Positions 38,171-48,810 of a DNA stretch of 64,000 nt are shown one piece after another; positions within the stretch are counted from its first letter, which is position 1; each line of letters starts with the position of its first letter. The notes under the pieces were generated by a model. The model had not been told where the DNA came from. It saw only the letters and a program-made list of their open reading frames with translations, and searched no databases. A program made the translations under genes and the position numbers. This DNA is from Oxyruncus cristatus (taxonomy: Eukaryota; Chordata; Aves; Passeriformes; Cotingidae): positions 495,454-559,453 of the forward strand of contig VXAY01003846.1 of NCBI GenBank assembly GCA_013399855.1. The letters are read 5' to 3'.

Positions 38171-41100
38171 AAGATGCTCTGAGGGATTGTCCCTTCACTA
38201 TTTCTCTGTCCCGTTATATACACTGCATATTCTTTATTGTGTTTTTTTTTTAAGTATTTCATCTTTCTGTAGATTTGATGTTTGTCTAAAAGGAACACTT
38301 CGTTTGCAGAAAGGCTGTTTTTATCAGTAGGAAACAATCTTTGGCTTCCAAATCAATCCTTCACCACATGTGTCTCAAGTAACTTATTGATTTGTTACTT
38401 TTTAGCACTCTTTTGTTAAAGAAAGAGAAGCCTAACAGTTACAGTTAAGTAACAGCCGTGCAGTAAGTACAGACTTTAATTTCCTGTGTAGAAATCTGTA
38501 GAAGAAATATAAGGAGCATCTAGCATAATACTAAACCAGATTAGTAGTTTTGGCATGTTAACGCATGCTAAAATAAGTTTGTCTCTTACTGTTTTGGAGG
38601 CTATATGCTTTATTGTGTGCTATGTCTGCACTGCTCACCTCCATGCCAGGGTCTTCAGTTTTTCTGTCAGAGCGTGGAGGTTTTCTTATTTTTCATCCTT
38701 CATGTGTTATATTCTAGTCATAGTCCTTTGAGTCTACAAAATATTTTAGAAGGATTTCTTCCACATCGGTCAGTGTGAGGCTTTGGCATAATGAAATGGT
38801 GTGCTTACATTAGCATTTCTATTTCATACAAATATTTACGTCCAGATTAATTCTCTCTTCCTTAACACAGTGGAAACACAAGGAATTTAACAGCAATTGC
38901 TTCCAAATAGTGCTTTCACTCAGTTACTGCCAGAGAGCTCCTGATGTAAACACAGCCCATAAGCTCCAATCCCGGCACTAAGATGTGACTCGGTAACAGC
39001 ATTAATAACTAGTTAGCTTTAGAAAAGAGGTAGGATCAAGAACTGATGTCTTCCAGTCAGGATAAGAGCAACAGAAGGTGTTGCACCTGGCCACAGGAAA
39101 GTTCTTTGTGCCCAGGTACTGTGAAAGGCAGCCAGAACACTGCCCTCTTGCAGAAGTAGCAGCTTCTGTAATAATGCTCTCTCAGTAATTCCATGAGATT
39201 TCTCCAGTTCCTGGAGGTTCAACTTTCTTGTTATTCAAATGACATCATTATTTTTTGCTCTCTTTTCCTGTTTCCACTTCCATTTCTATCTCCTTAGGCT
39301 ATTCTTCTGAGACACACAGATGTACTTACAATATTATTTTCATACCTACAACAGGTGGTCTTTTTTTGCTAAAACCTACTGTTCTGACTTTCTGAGATTT
39401 CCTCATTGTTTTATCTGGTTCACACTCATCCACTGTGTATAAGGTAAGGTTTGAATCACTCTGTTCCTTAAAACTTCCTTGCATTCCAAGGAATAATCCA
39501 ATCGCTAGCTGTAGTTATCTCCTGGACAGTTCTGATGGGGGATTCATGACATACTGATCCCCCTCCTGCCAAAGCAGCCTTTCTTTCCTGGTGCAGCAGT
39601 GTCATCTCCATGTCTCTGGTAGCATCTGCTCCTTTCATGAATACACCATAACTTGGATCTGTGGGTAGACTCTGATCTGCTCTGATGGCATATCTTGACC
39701 AGCTAGACTTGCAACCAAAATATGCCTAGAGTATTACGTTCCTTCAGGGGACGTACAGAAAAGGTTTCAGGTTTTTCTGAAAAGTTTTCCTTCTTGAAAA
39801 TATAGAATTTTTGATGAAAACAGTTGTCTTTTACTTGCTATCAAGCATTATTCTCTCCCTTTCTACAGAGTTACTGTGTTTGCATTATTTCAAAACCAGT
39901 TTTCTATCTCTGGTTGTTAAAAAGGACTTGTCTTTACAGGCATTTGAAGTAACATCATCTAATTTTCCTTACTGAATATGATGTCTTATGGGTATGTTCT
40001 GCAGATTGATAAGTCCCTGAAGTTTCATTTTTTATCTAGGGATGCAAAATTCTTCAAATCTCTGTTGCTCTATCTGATAGCATGTTCTTTCTCACTTGTT
40101 TACCAGTTTTTATGTAAATCTAAGGTCTCAGACTAAGCAGTAGTTTCAAGGAGCTACTATGTGTTCAATATTTAGTCACTAGGGCTTTTTTTTTGGTTTA
40201 TCTCTTAAAAAAGCAATCCAAGTTCTTGACTGACTTTTTTCTAGTTATTTACCACAATTTTAGATAATGCAGCTGGACTGGAGAACTTAAGTTCTTCATT
40301 TTGCCTTTGGCTTTCAAGGAGCTGTGTTCTCTTTTTCTCAGCTTCTTATATGTGTTTGCTGACTGAACTAGTGTCAGACCTTTGCAATTAAGACGTCGGA
40401 TACAATTATTAGTATGTATGCTAATGTAAAAGACAGTGCAGAGGGGAGGGGAAGTTAGGTAAGTCTGTCTCCTGTTTACTTGGATTCCCATATACCTGTT
40501 TAGGCAGCGAGACGTCTTTCAGGCTGTCTTGGCACTTTTCAGGGCTGCCTCTTGTGGGAGAGATTGGGGTCTCCTTCTGCAGCACAGGAGGCTGCTTTAA
40601 GTCCTGGAGTCTTAACACAGAATCTCAGCAAAGGAATTTTACCTGACTTTGCTGGGAGTTCCTCCAGGTGGCAATGCAGACAAACTAACAGGTCAGAGCT
40701 TGAAAATATGGTACTGAGAAGATCTAAAGTTTAGATTACCAAAGTGTTCATTTTAATTGTGTTTAATGTGAAATGTTCATCATTTGGATAGCACTGATAA
40801 ATTCACTTGAGTAAGAATTGGGCACAAAACAAAGGGGATAAATTTGCTTTATGTAATTCCATTAACATTGCTAGTTACTAAGATTAAAAGATTAGATATT
40901 ATTAATGTTAAAAAAAAGCCCTAAACTAACACACAAGTTACATTTAAAGGCACTAAAATTAGTCACTTTGTTTTTTATGGTGCTTCACTCTCCACAGTCA
41001 TGTATATTGGTAGTCATTTATTACTTGAGGAATGAATACAAAATGTCACTATTATGATTTCATGTCATTTGTACCAATTTTACAAAATTAAAAATATGTG

Positions 41101-41679
41101 TGTAGTTATAACAGATGGAGATGTAACTTCTGGATGATTTAAAAATTTTAACCCTCAGGGAAAAAAACCCAGCTAATATGTTTAAACGAGATTTTCAGAC
41201 AATGAATTTCAGTGTGCTTATATATCGTGATTATTTATTTATCAAAAAAGTCTAACTGGTGATGTTTCATTTTCTAATTCATAAACTTTAATTTACAAGA
41301 AAGCCAAAACCAAAGTCTTAGCAAGAAGAAAACAAAAACTCAGCCCTAAATTACATAAAAACTTTAAATAAGATTTTTCTCTATACTTGTTATAGCTATA
41401 TTGCAACAGCAAACAAAAATGAAAACAATCTCCCAGTGCCAACCTACAGGAATTGATGACTTAGATGACTATTACTTTTTGTGGTTATGTGAAGAGATGA
41501 TTAACTTCTACAGCAGTCACTATGTCCATTCCTTAGATCACCAACCTGGCAAGATTGCTTTGTCAGGGAAAAGAATTTTAAAGGGGTTTAACCTTCTCAA
41601 TGAGACATATCCCAGATGCTCCAATTTGAGGCTTCCTGTAACCCTTTTTCAGAAAAAAAAAAAAAAAAAGAGAAAAGAG

Positions 41680-41759
41680 NNNNNNNNNNNNNNNNNNNNN
41701 NNNNNNNNNNNNNNNNNNNNNNNNNNNNNNNNNNNNNNNNNNNNNNNNNNNNNNNNNNN
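41680..41759. other. Assembly gap, 80 N
   Basis: The gap follows a 17-base A run and AGAAAAGAG, so an A-rich or purine simple repeat is probably missing here. Confidence 0.98.
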
Positions 41760-42757
41760 AGGCATCTCATCTTCTGAAGTTTTATGGACGGATATCTGAT
41801 TTCTTAAAGATTTTTTTTTTTTCAACCTGATCCACCATCTGTTTGAACTGCAATACTTGGTTCTTGCATGAAAGGAACAAATATCTCACTTTAATTGGCC
41901 ACTCAGGTGGCTGTTATATAAAACCCCACACAACTTCTTTGATTTGAAGATTTTGGGGTTTTTTTTATTAAGATACAAGATTTAGGATTTATAGCTGAAG
42001 TTTACTACATGAATTTTATTTTTCTGAAATGTTGTATCTGTTTATGTCAATTCATTTGTTTGTATTTCACTTTTACTTATAGTTCCATGCCACGCTGCTA
42101 TTTTATCTGTACAGAAAACCTTTAAAGGAAATGTTCCTGACATACATGTTTTGTTTTCTGTCTTATTTTTCTGTATCCGTTAACGTGACTGCTGCTTCAG
42201 CTAAACATTCCACAAAGAAATGTACACAAAATTTTTGTGACAAATTACCAGGCCACACAATTATTTACAGACACCACAGAAATGTTCCAAGGGGTATTTA
42301 ATTTATGTGAATGTAATAAAGACAAAAATTAATTATGTGAAATGCTGTGTAATTTAGAAATGTTCCTCCTAGAAAATGTCAAACACACTTTACACTACAT
42401 ATAGTCACTTAAGCAGCTCTGATATGGAAAATATATTTCTATTTTGTAGTATGTTTTTAGATTTTAGCAAGAGCATAATGAGAAAAGCTGGCACTTACAC
42501 CCATGAATTTGAGGAACTGTAATCCCATTCTCTGTGTGTGCCTTTGAGTGCCATTATGGCTTCTCTGATATTTTCTTTTTTTGTATAGAGCTGTTGTAGA
42601 TTTTGTGATTTTATTACAGACTAATGCAACTTAGCAATGCATTGGGGGAAATATTTTTAGCTTCTGTTATGTTCTGTAAGTTTTTCTGGACAAAATATTT
42701 GTTTGTGTAGTTTCTTATCACTGTAGGAACTGAACTTGTTTCAGAAAGTTCTTCCAG

Positions 42758-42808
42758 TCATAGAATCATAGAATCATAGAATCATAGAATCATAGAGTCA
42801 TAGAATCA
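42758..42808 (-). repeat. Expanded CR1 3'-terminal 8-bp repeat
   Basis: Six units of TCATAGAA (one with a final G) run head to tail and end in TCA. The unit is the terminal repeat of CR1, which usually shows only a few copies. It marks the 3' end of the minus-strand element. Confidence 0.95.
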
Positions 42809-42872
42809 GATGGGTTGGAAAGGACCTCTGAGATCATCAAGTCCAACCCTTGATCCAACACCACCTCGGTTA

Positions 42873-44121
42873 CTAGACTATGGAACTAAGTGCCACGTCC
42901 AGCCTCATCTTGAAAACCTGCAGGGATGGAGAATCCACCACTTCCCTGGGCAGCCCATTCCAATGGCTGATTACTCTCTCTGTAAAGAATTTCTTTCTAA
43001 TATCTAACCTAAACCTCCCCTGGCACAGCTTAAGGCCATGTCCTCTTGTCTTACTGCTGGTTGCCTGGGAGAAGAGACCAACCCCCACCTGGCTACAACC
43101 TCCTTTCAGGGAGTTCTAGAGAGCGATGAGGTCTCCCCTGAGCCTTCTCTTCTCCAGGCTGAACAACCCCAGCTCCTTCAGCCTCTCCTCATAGGGTTTG
43201 TGCTCAAGTCCCTTCACCAGCCTCGTTGCTCTCCTCTGCACCTGCTCCAGCACCTCAATATCCCTCCTGAACTGAGGGGCCCAGAACTGGACACAGCACT
43301 CCAGGTGTGGCCTCACCAGCGCTGAGTACAGGGGCAGAATCACCTCCCTGTTCCTGCTGGCCACACTGTTCCTGATCCAGGCCAGGATGCCATTGGCCTT
43401 CTTGCCCACCTGGGCACACTGCTGGCTCATGTTCAGCTTCCTGTCAATCAGCACCCCCAGATCCCTTTCTACCTGGCTGCTCTCCAGCCACTCTGTGCCC
43501 AGCCTGTAGCGCTGCAGGGGGTTGTTGTGGCCAAAGTGCAGGACCCGGCACTTGGCCTTGTTGAACCTCATCCCGTTGGAATCAGCCCAGCTCTCCAGTC
43601 TGTCCAGGTCCCTCTGCAGAGCTCTCCTGCCTTCCAGCAGATCAACACTCCCCCCCAGCTTGGTGTCATCTGCAAATTTACTAATGGTGCACTCTATCCC
43701 TTCATCTAAATCATCAATAAATATATTAAACAGAACTGGGCCCAACACTGATCCCTGGGGGACACCACTAGTGACCGGCCGCCAACTGGATGCAGCCCCG
43801 TTCACCACCACTCTCTGGGCCCGGCCCTCCAGCCAGTTCCTAACCCAGCACAGAGTGCCCCTGTCCAAGCCGTGGGCTGCAGCTTTTCCAGGAGAATGCT
43901 GTGGGAGACGGTGTCGAAGGCTTTGCTGAAGTCCAGATAGACACATCCACAGCCTTCCCCTCATCCACCAGGTGCGTCACCTGATCGTAGAAGGAAATCA
44001 GGTTGGTCAGACAGGACCTGCCCTTCCTAAACCCGTGCTGGCTGGGTCTGATCCCTTGTCCATCCTGTAGGTGCTGTGTAATTGCACTTAGGATGATCTG
44101 CTCCATAACTTTGCCAGTCAT
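42873..44121 (-). pseudogene. CR1 ORF2 reverse transcriptase remnant
   Basis: The minus-strand frame 43964-43116 carries the RT signature [11 protein letters not shown], then F-A-D-D (43676-43665, the catalytic Asp pair), then [10 protein letters not shown] and the C-terminal segments ending in [16 protein letters not shown] second frame (44121-43840) carries the upstream fingers region with QHGFRKGRSCLTNL. The two frames are joined through a third, so there are probably two single-base deletions, near 43943 and near 43880. The last stretch, 43088-42873, encodes the C-terminal [13 protein letters not shown] part in another frame. The active site is intact but the protein is broken and lacks its N-terminal endonuclease. 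Confidence 0.9.
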
Positions 44122-45546
44122 ACATTTCTAATAGCCCTAGCCCGTGAAACTCCTATACATTTGCGTTTCATAATGTGGAATTGATATATTTAATGCATTT
44201 TTTGTGTTTGTGTGTGTGTGTGTGTGTATATATATGTATACATCGGATATTCTTGTCACTACCATATCTGAGCAGCAATGACCATCCATGTTCTAAATTG
44301 GGCCACCATGTCTACTTCACGTAGAGGTTACTTGCAATGCCCATATTTGTCCTTTAATGCCATAGTTAGAAAAAATTGCACCCTACCTGTCAGCTTCTCA
44401 TTTGCACTTCCTACTCTGTTGGGGGGTTTTATTTTATTTATTTTGACTTTTGTGTATTTCCTTTTGACCCAGATGCTACCTCTCCTTCCACCATGAGCTA
44501 AGCTGTTGAAATGACCTGAGTTTTTAGTGACAGTTTTCTGGTGGGCTTTCAATGACAAACCAATTTAAAGTAATGGCATCATTTTTGTCCCTATCCAAAG
44601 AGAACTGATCAGTTATAAGGCAGTTTAGTGATATTACTATATAAATCCTGAATACCGTTTTCGTTTGCTAAATTCTTTCTGTCCTTTTTTTTTTTCTTCA
44701 TAACTTATTCTGATATGTTATCACTATCCACATATTCATAGATTTGGTCCAGTGTGTTCTGTCCAAGAAGGGAACTGGGTATATGACCGGTGAAGGGCTG
44801 ATACAAGATGCAAATATGCATGTAGTTCCTACAACAGGTGGGATGCCAGGCTAGGCAGTAGTACACAAATATCGTCAGAGATTGCCACAACCTGCTCTGG
44901 TTAAAGGGCGGAGTAACAACAAAAAGTAATTGAAGAGGGAAGAACTAAAACCAACAGGGGTTTATTGTTTATTTTATGACTGTTGGTGTAATAGCATCAT
45001 ATCAAGTGTGACAATGAAAAGAAAAAAAAGAAAAAAGAGAGACAGAACTAGGAAAGGAGTTATAACTGTCAGTATGTGAGGAACATTTTCCTCAGGAGAG
45101 CAGCAAAAATGGAATTATGAGAGTTCTGCTGCTGTTTGGGGAAGAGCAAGTGTTCATTGTGCTTTATATGTTTATTTGTTATCTGTCCCAAGAGCATGTT
45201 TTTATATCTTTTTAACTTTTGTAAGCTTAATAGGTCACACACCAACATGCTGATGCTGTTGACCTCTTAGCTTTTTGTTATCTCTTTAACATTAAAAAGA
45301 TAGTACTGAGTTGATATATGAGTAAATAGGCTTCCTTTTGCCACTCTTCCTCTATGAATATTTGATTAATTTTGAGTGGTACTTTTTCCACTATATGTTC
45401 GACCTGGTGATGGCAGATTGTAGATCTTCTCTTTCCTCTGTAAGGCAACCTAACATGCCCTGAACAAGGAGCCATATTTGAGTGAGAACTGGTAGAGTGG
45501 TTTGCCTGCTTGCTATTGCTTGAGAAATAGGAATTTAGTCTTACTC
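44122..45546. other. Intron between the two large CR1 copies
   Basis: AT-rich spacer of 1.4 kb with a GT/TA microsatellite at its start. No gene seen. Confidence 0.6.
44209..44241. repeat. (GT)n-(TA)n compound microsatellite
   Basis: A GT run of about 20 bases passes into TATATATGTATA, just 90 bp past the truncated 5' end of the young CR1. Confidence 0.9.
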
Positions 45547-46630
45547 CGTAGAATCATTTAAGTCGGAAAAGACTTAAGGTTGTAGAGTCCAACCATTAAC
45601 CCAGCACTGCCAAGTCCACTGTTAAACCATGTCCCTAAGTGCCACATCTACATGTCTTTTAAGTACCTTCAGTGATGGCAACTCCACCACTTTCCTGGGC
45701 AGCCTATTCCAGTGCTTGATAACCCTTTTGGTGAAGAAATTTTTCTTACTATCCAAACTAAACTTACTCTGGCACAGCCTAAGGCCATTTCCTCTTGTCT
45801 TGTTGCTTGTTTCTTGGGAGAAGAGACTGACCCCCACCTGGCTACAACTTCCTTTCAGGTACTGGTAGAGAGTGATACAGTCTCCCGTCAGCCTCCTTTT
45901 TTTTCAGGCTAAACATCCCCAACTCCCTCAGCCGCTCCTCATAAGACTTGTGCTGTAGATCATTCACCAGCTCTGTTCCCTTTCTCTGGACTCGCTCCAG
46001 CACCTCAATGCCCCTCTTGTAGTGAGGGACCCAAAACTGAACACAGCAGTCAAGGTGCAGCCTCACCAGTGCCACATAAGGGGTCATGATCACTGCATTA
46101 GTCCTGCTGGCCATGCTGTATCTGAAACAAGCCAGGATGCCATTGGCCTCCTTGGCCACCAGGGCACAACATTGGCTCATGTATAGCTGGCTGTTGACCA
46201 ACACCCCCTGGTCATTTTCTGCTGGGCAGCTTTCCAGGCTGTAGTACTTCATGGGGTTATTGTGACCCAAGTGCAGGACCTGGCCCTTGGTCTTGTTGAA
46301 CCTCATACAGTTGTCCTCATCGCGTCGACCCAGCTTGTCCAGATCCTTCTGCAGGACCCTCCTGCCCTCAAACAGATCAAACATTCCCACTTATCTTGGT
46401 GTAGCCTGCAAACTAAGGGTGCACTCAATTCCCTCGTCCAGATTGTTCATAAAGATACAAAACAAAACTGACACTACTACTGAGCCCTGGGGAACCCCAC
46501 TGTGACCATCTGCCAGCTGCATGTGACTCCACCACCACTCTTTTAGAGACCAGCCATCCAGACAAGTGTTTTTACCAAACAAAGAGTATGTCCATGTAAG
46601 CCGTGAGCAGACAGTTTTTCCAGGACAACT
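45547..46630 (-). mobile_element. CR1 LINE, older 5'-truncated copy
   Basis: This minus-strand CR1 has the same architecture as the copy 1.4 kb to its left. The C-terminal ORF2 part (45837-45622) reads TRGNGLRLCQSKFSLDSKKN, and the RT thumb part (46390-45842) contains RVLQKDLDKL and LGHNNPMKYYSL. The segment that should hold the catalytic F-A-D-D reads F-A-G-Y (46412-46401), so both active-site aspartates are gone. Frames are broken in several places, and the terminal 8-bp repeat is reduced to one degraded unit. It is clearly more diverged than the 42758-44121 element and from another subfamily or age class. Confidence 0.92.
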
Positions 46631-46900
46631 CAATATTTATGCCAAAGAATGTTCCCAGTCAACAAAGCTGTAAATTTCCATCTGATTATGTCGGCTGGAG
46701 ATTCAGGGCGGTTGGGTACTGTTAAACCTGTGTGTGCTTTTGCCTGGTAACCAGCAGCTGTAAAAAGTGCTGTACTAGACTCGATGGACCAAATAGGTTC
46801 AACTGGACTCATGAGGGGAGAGGCAGTTCTTGGAGGCTTCTCAGGGACTGCCTTCCCAAAAGTTGTCAAGTACCTTGTCAGGTTTGTACCGGGTAGATAT
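46631..46900. other. Unclassified GC-richer block abutting the older CR1
   Basis: Similarity to CR1 stops at about 46630, but base composition stays different from the intron for another 250 bp. It contains ACTAGACTCGATGGACC, a motif that I recall recurring near the 3' ends of old sauropsid repeats. No coding motif is seen. It is probably a separate ancient repeat into which, or beside which, the CR1 inserted. Confidence 0.35.
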
Positions 46901-47779
46901 CTGGATTACAATAAGACGTAAGGTTAAATGTGTGTTTGACGTAAATATAATAGAAAATTGAGATAATAATATGGTGCAGGCATGTCAAGGATTTGTAACA
47001 AGACGTGATCTGTAGGAAAAGCAGAATCCATACGGAAATAGCCAAATTATTTTAATTAATAAATCTATGGCGTAAAATCTGTATATTATAGAAAGGTTGA
47101 AATCTGTTCAATAAAATTAGTACAAAAATGTGTATCTAAACATACCTTACATAAACATAGCAAAGCTTTTCATGGAGATAAATAGCTTACAACTCCATTT
47201 TTTAATGCAAAAGAAAAACCAACACGAAAGCGAACTCAAATCTAGAGTTGTATCTTTTAGGTTGTTAAGTTCTTCCTCCCTTCATCTCAGTAATAGGCTT
47301 CAGTCACGTCAATCCCACACAGTAGTTTCAGTGTATTTTGATAGAATATGTATTTACCTTTATGCTTATTTCCTAATTCCAGATATATATGTTGTACTAC
47401 AAATCTTATTTCATATTTAATGAACCACACATTCTGCACAACTCCCCAATTAAGGTTTTGCACCATCAGAATGGAACTCTTTGTTTTGTTTTGTTTTTTT
47501 TTTAATTACTCTATCCCATATATATGCTTCACAAAGGGAACATGGCTTCGTGGAGATAAAATAATTTATATAGATCTGATTGTTTTTGCATATGTTTTTT
47601 TACCCTAAAATTGGTAAGCTATGTTAAAGATATATAAATAAATGTTACTTCTTTTTCTCTCACATTTTCCAGACAATTATATTTCAGTACAGAGGATAAA
47701 TTCACATAGGAATCAACAGACTTGGAATTCATAAGACTGACAAACCACTGGGCAAAATTACGTAACTATAAAAAAAAAA

Positions 47780-48110
47780 ATCATTTTACACTCATTATGG
47801 GTTCTTGTTATGGATGTATGTGGGAGAACAACTTTACAATGAGCCCATTCAAGGACTGTTTTGGAAACCCTACAAAAGAATGCCATCGCAAGGTGGCCTT
47901 TACCATTGTTGCAGCCTTTTGGAAGATTCCAGAGCCCAGCTTACCCTGTGTGGATGCAGTGAACTGCTGGAAGTCACCCTGCATGCTATGGTTCACCAGT
48001 ATTTTGGCATGGCTCGTAGCCTGATGAGCACAGTAAAGCATTTTGATCCAGTTCCCCTTCGTGGATGAGAATTGGCCCTGCAAGACAGTCCCACAGAAAG
48101 CTGCTAGCTA
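47780..48110. other. GC-richer block, possible decayed pseudogene or old repeat
   Basis: Composition rises against the AT-rich neighbours. Open frames exist on both strands (for example 47781-48068 plus, ending FDPVPLRG then stop, and 48083-47808 minus). None shows a domain I recognise. An AATAAA lies about 90 bases after the plus-strand stop (about 48161-48166). Confidence 0.25.
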
Positions 48111-48323
48111 CAGCTAGAACAAACCTATGCCTTTAAATTAATAATTGTGCGTTTAGTTAATAAAGAACTCATGTTTGTCTATTCAAAAAGACAACATCTG
48201 TGTTCAGACTTGTTTGGTTCGTCTTCACTTTTTTTCTCTAATCCTAAATAATTTACATAATATTGCAGACTGTGATAAACTTTTTTCAGTCTATGGGTTG
48301 CTCAGTCATTTCTTTTTCTCTGG

Positions 48324-48539
48324 TTAATGACAGGTAGAGGTGGGTTTTTTTAGCCAGTTAGCTGCTTCTTCATTCAAAAAATCTGTTCTCTCTGATGGTG
48401 TCATTATGGTATCAGTAGTAAATTCCCTTAGGTACAGACTCATTTTCTTGTAGTATCTGACAGTATTTTCTTTACCAATCATGAGACTCAGTGCCATACT
48501 CCAAATTATCTGTAATAGCCTCTGCTCAGATTCTATCAT
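48324..48539 (-). other. Coding-like short frame, unidentified
   Basis: A 71-codon minus-strand frame has a balanced, soluble-protein-like composition, unlike most chance frames here: MIESEQRLLQIIWSMALSLM, later YYKKMSLYLREFTTDTIM, then NEEAANWLKK. No family is recognised and no splice sites were identified around it. It may be a relic of an old transposon or pseudogene, or chance. Confidence 0.15.
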
Positions 48540-48778
48540 CTGTCATTACTGCAAACGTGTCTATAAGTCTTCTATAAGATTATCTTGTTGCTGAGTCATT
48601 TTACTTATCTGGACATAGGGGGGTTTTTTTATTGTGCAATGTTTGTTCTCATAGCTGAAAAAATGAGTGGATTTCTAAGAGGCTTTCAGGGTTAATGCTG
48701 CATTTTTAATGTCTGTCCTTCCATAGACTTCAGTAAGATTACTTTTGTGAGTGAGGGTTGCGAGATTTGTTCTTATAT

Positions 48779-48810
48779 CACACACGTACACACACACATA
48801 TATATATATG
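48779..48810. repeat. (CA)n-(TA)n compound microsatellite
   Basis: CA units with one GT interruption pass into an uninterrupted TA run. Confidence 0.9.

Larger units (their letters stand above)
35447..42757. other. Intron between CR1 fragment and young CR1
   Basis: AT-rich. It contains the E-box array at 37617, the pyrimidine tract at 37950-38170 and the 80-N gap. No exon with a recognisable product was found. Confidence 0.55.
42758..44121 (-). mobile_element. CR1 LINE, 5'-truncated, relatively young
   Basis: This is a chicken-repeat-1 non-LTR retrotransposon on the minus strand. The right edge (about 44118-44121) is the truncated 5' end, inside the reverse transcriptase, at a segment reading GKVMEQIILSAITQHLQDGQ. 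The body continues through the RT palm and the C-terminal ORF2 region, and ends in the short 3' tail and an 8-bp repeat. It is GC-rich against its AT-rich surroundings and keeps long readable frames, which points to a younger insertion than the other CR1 copies here. CR1 normally makes no clear target-site duplication and none is obvious. Confidence 0.95.

Noticed and set aside
39869..39948. Exon-like segment ending in A-F-E then GT, phase-compatible with the AGMO terminal exon
   Set aside because: The acceptor is good and the frame ends AFE as in remembered human AGMO, but the other 23 residues show no similarity to the well-conserved AGMO segment expected there. Chance is likelier.
41401..41799. 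132-codon plus-strand open frame
   Set aside because: It crosses the 80-N gap and a poly-A tract, so continuity is not real. The part before the gap has no recognisable motif or splice donor.
43522..43929. Plus-strand frames of 60-135 codons over the CR1
   Set aside because: They are antisense shadows of the CR1 reverse transcriptase.
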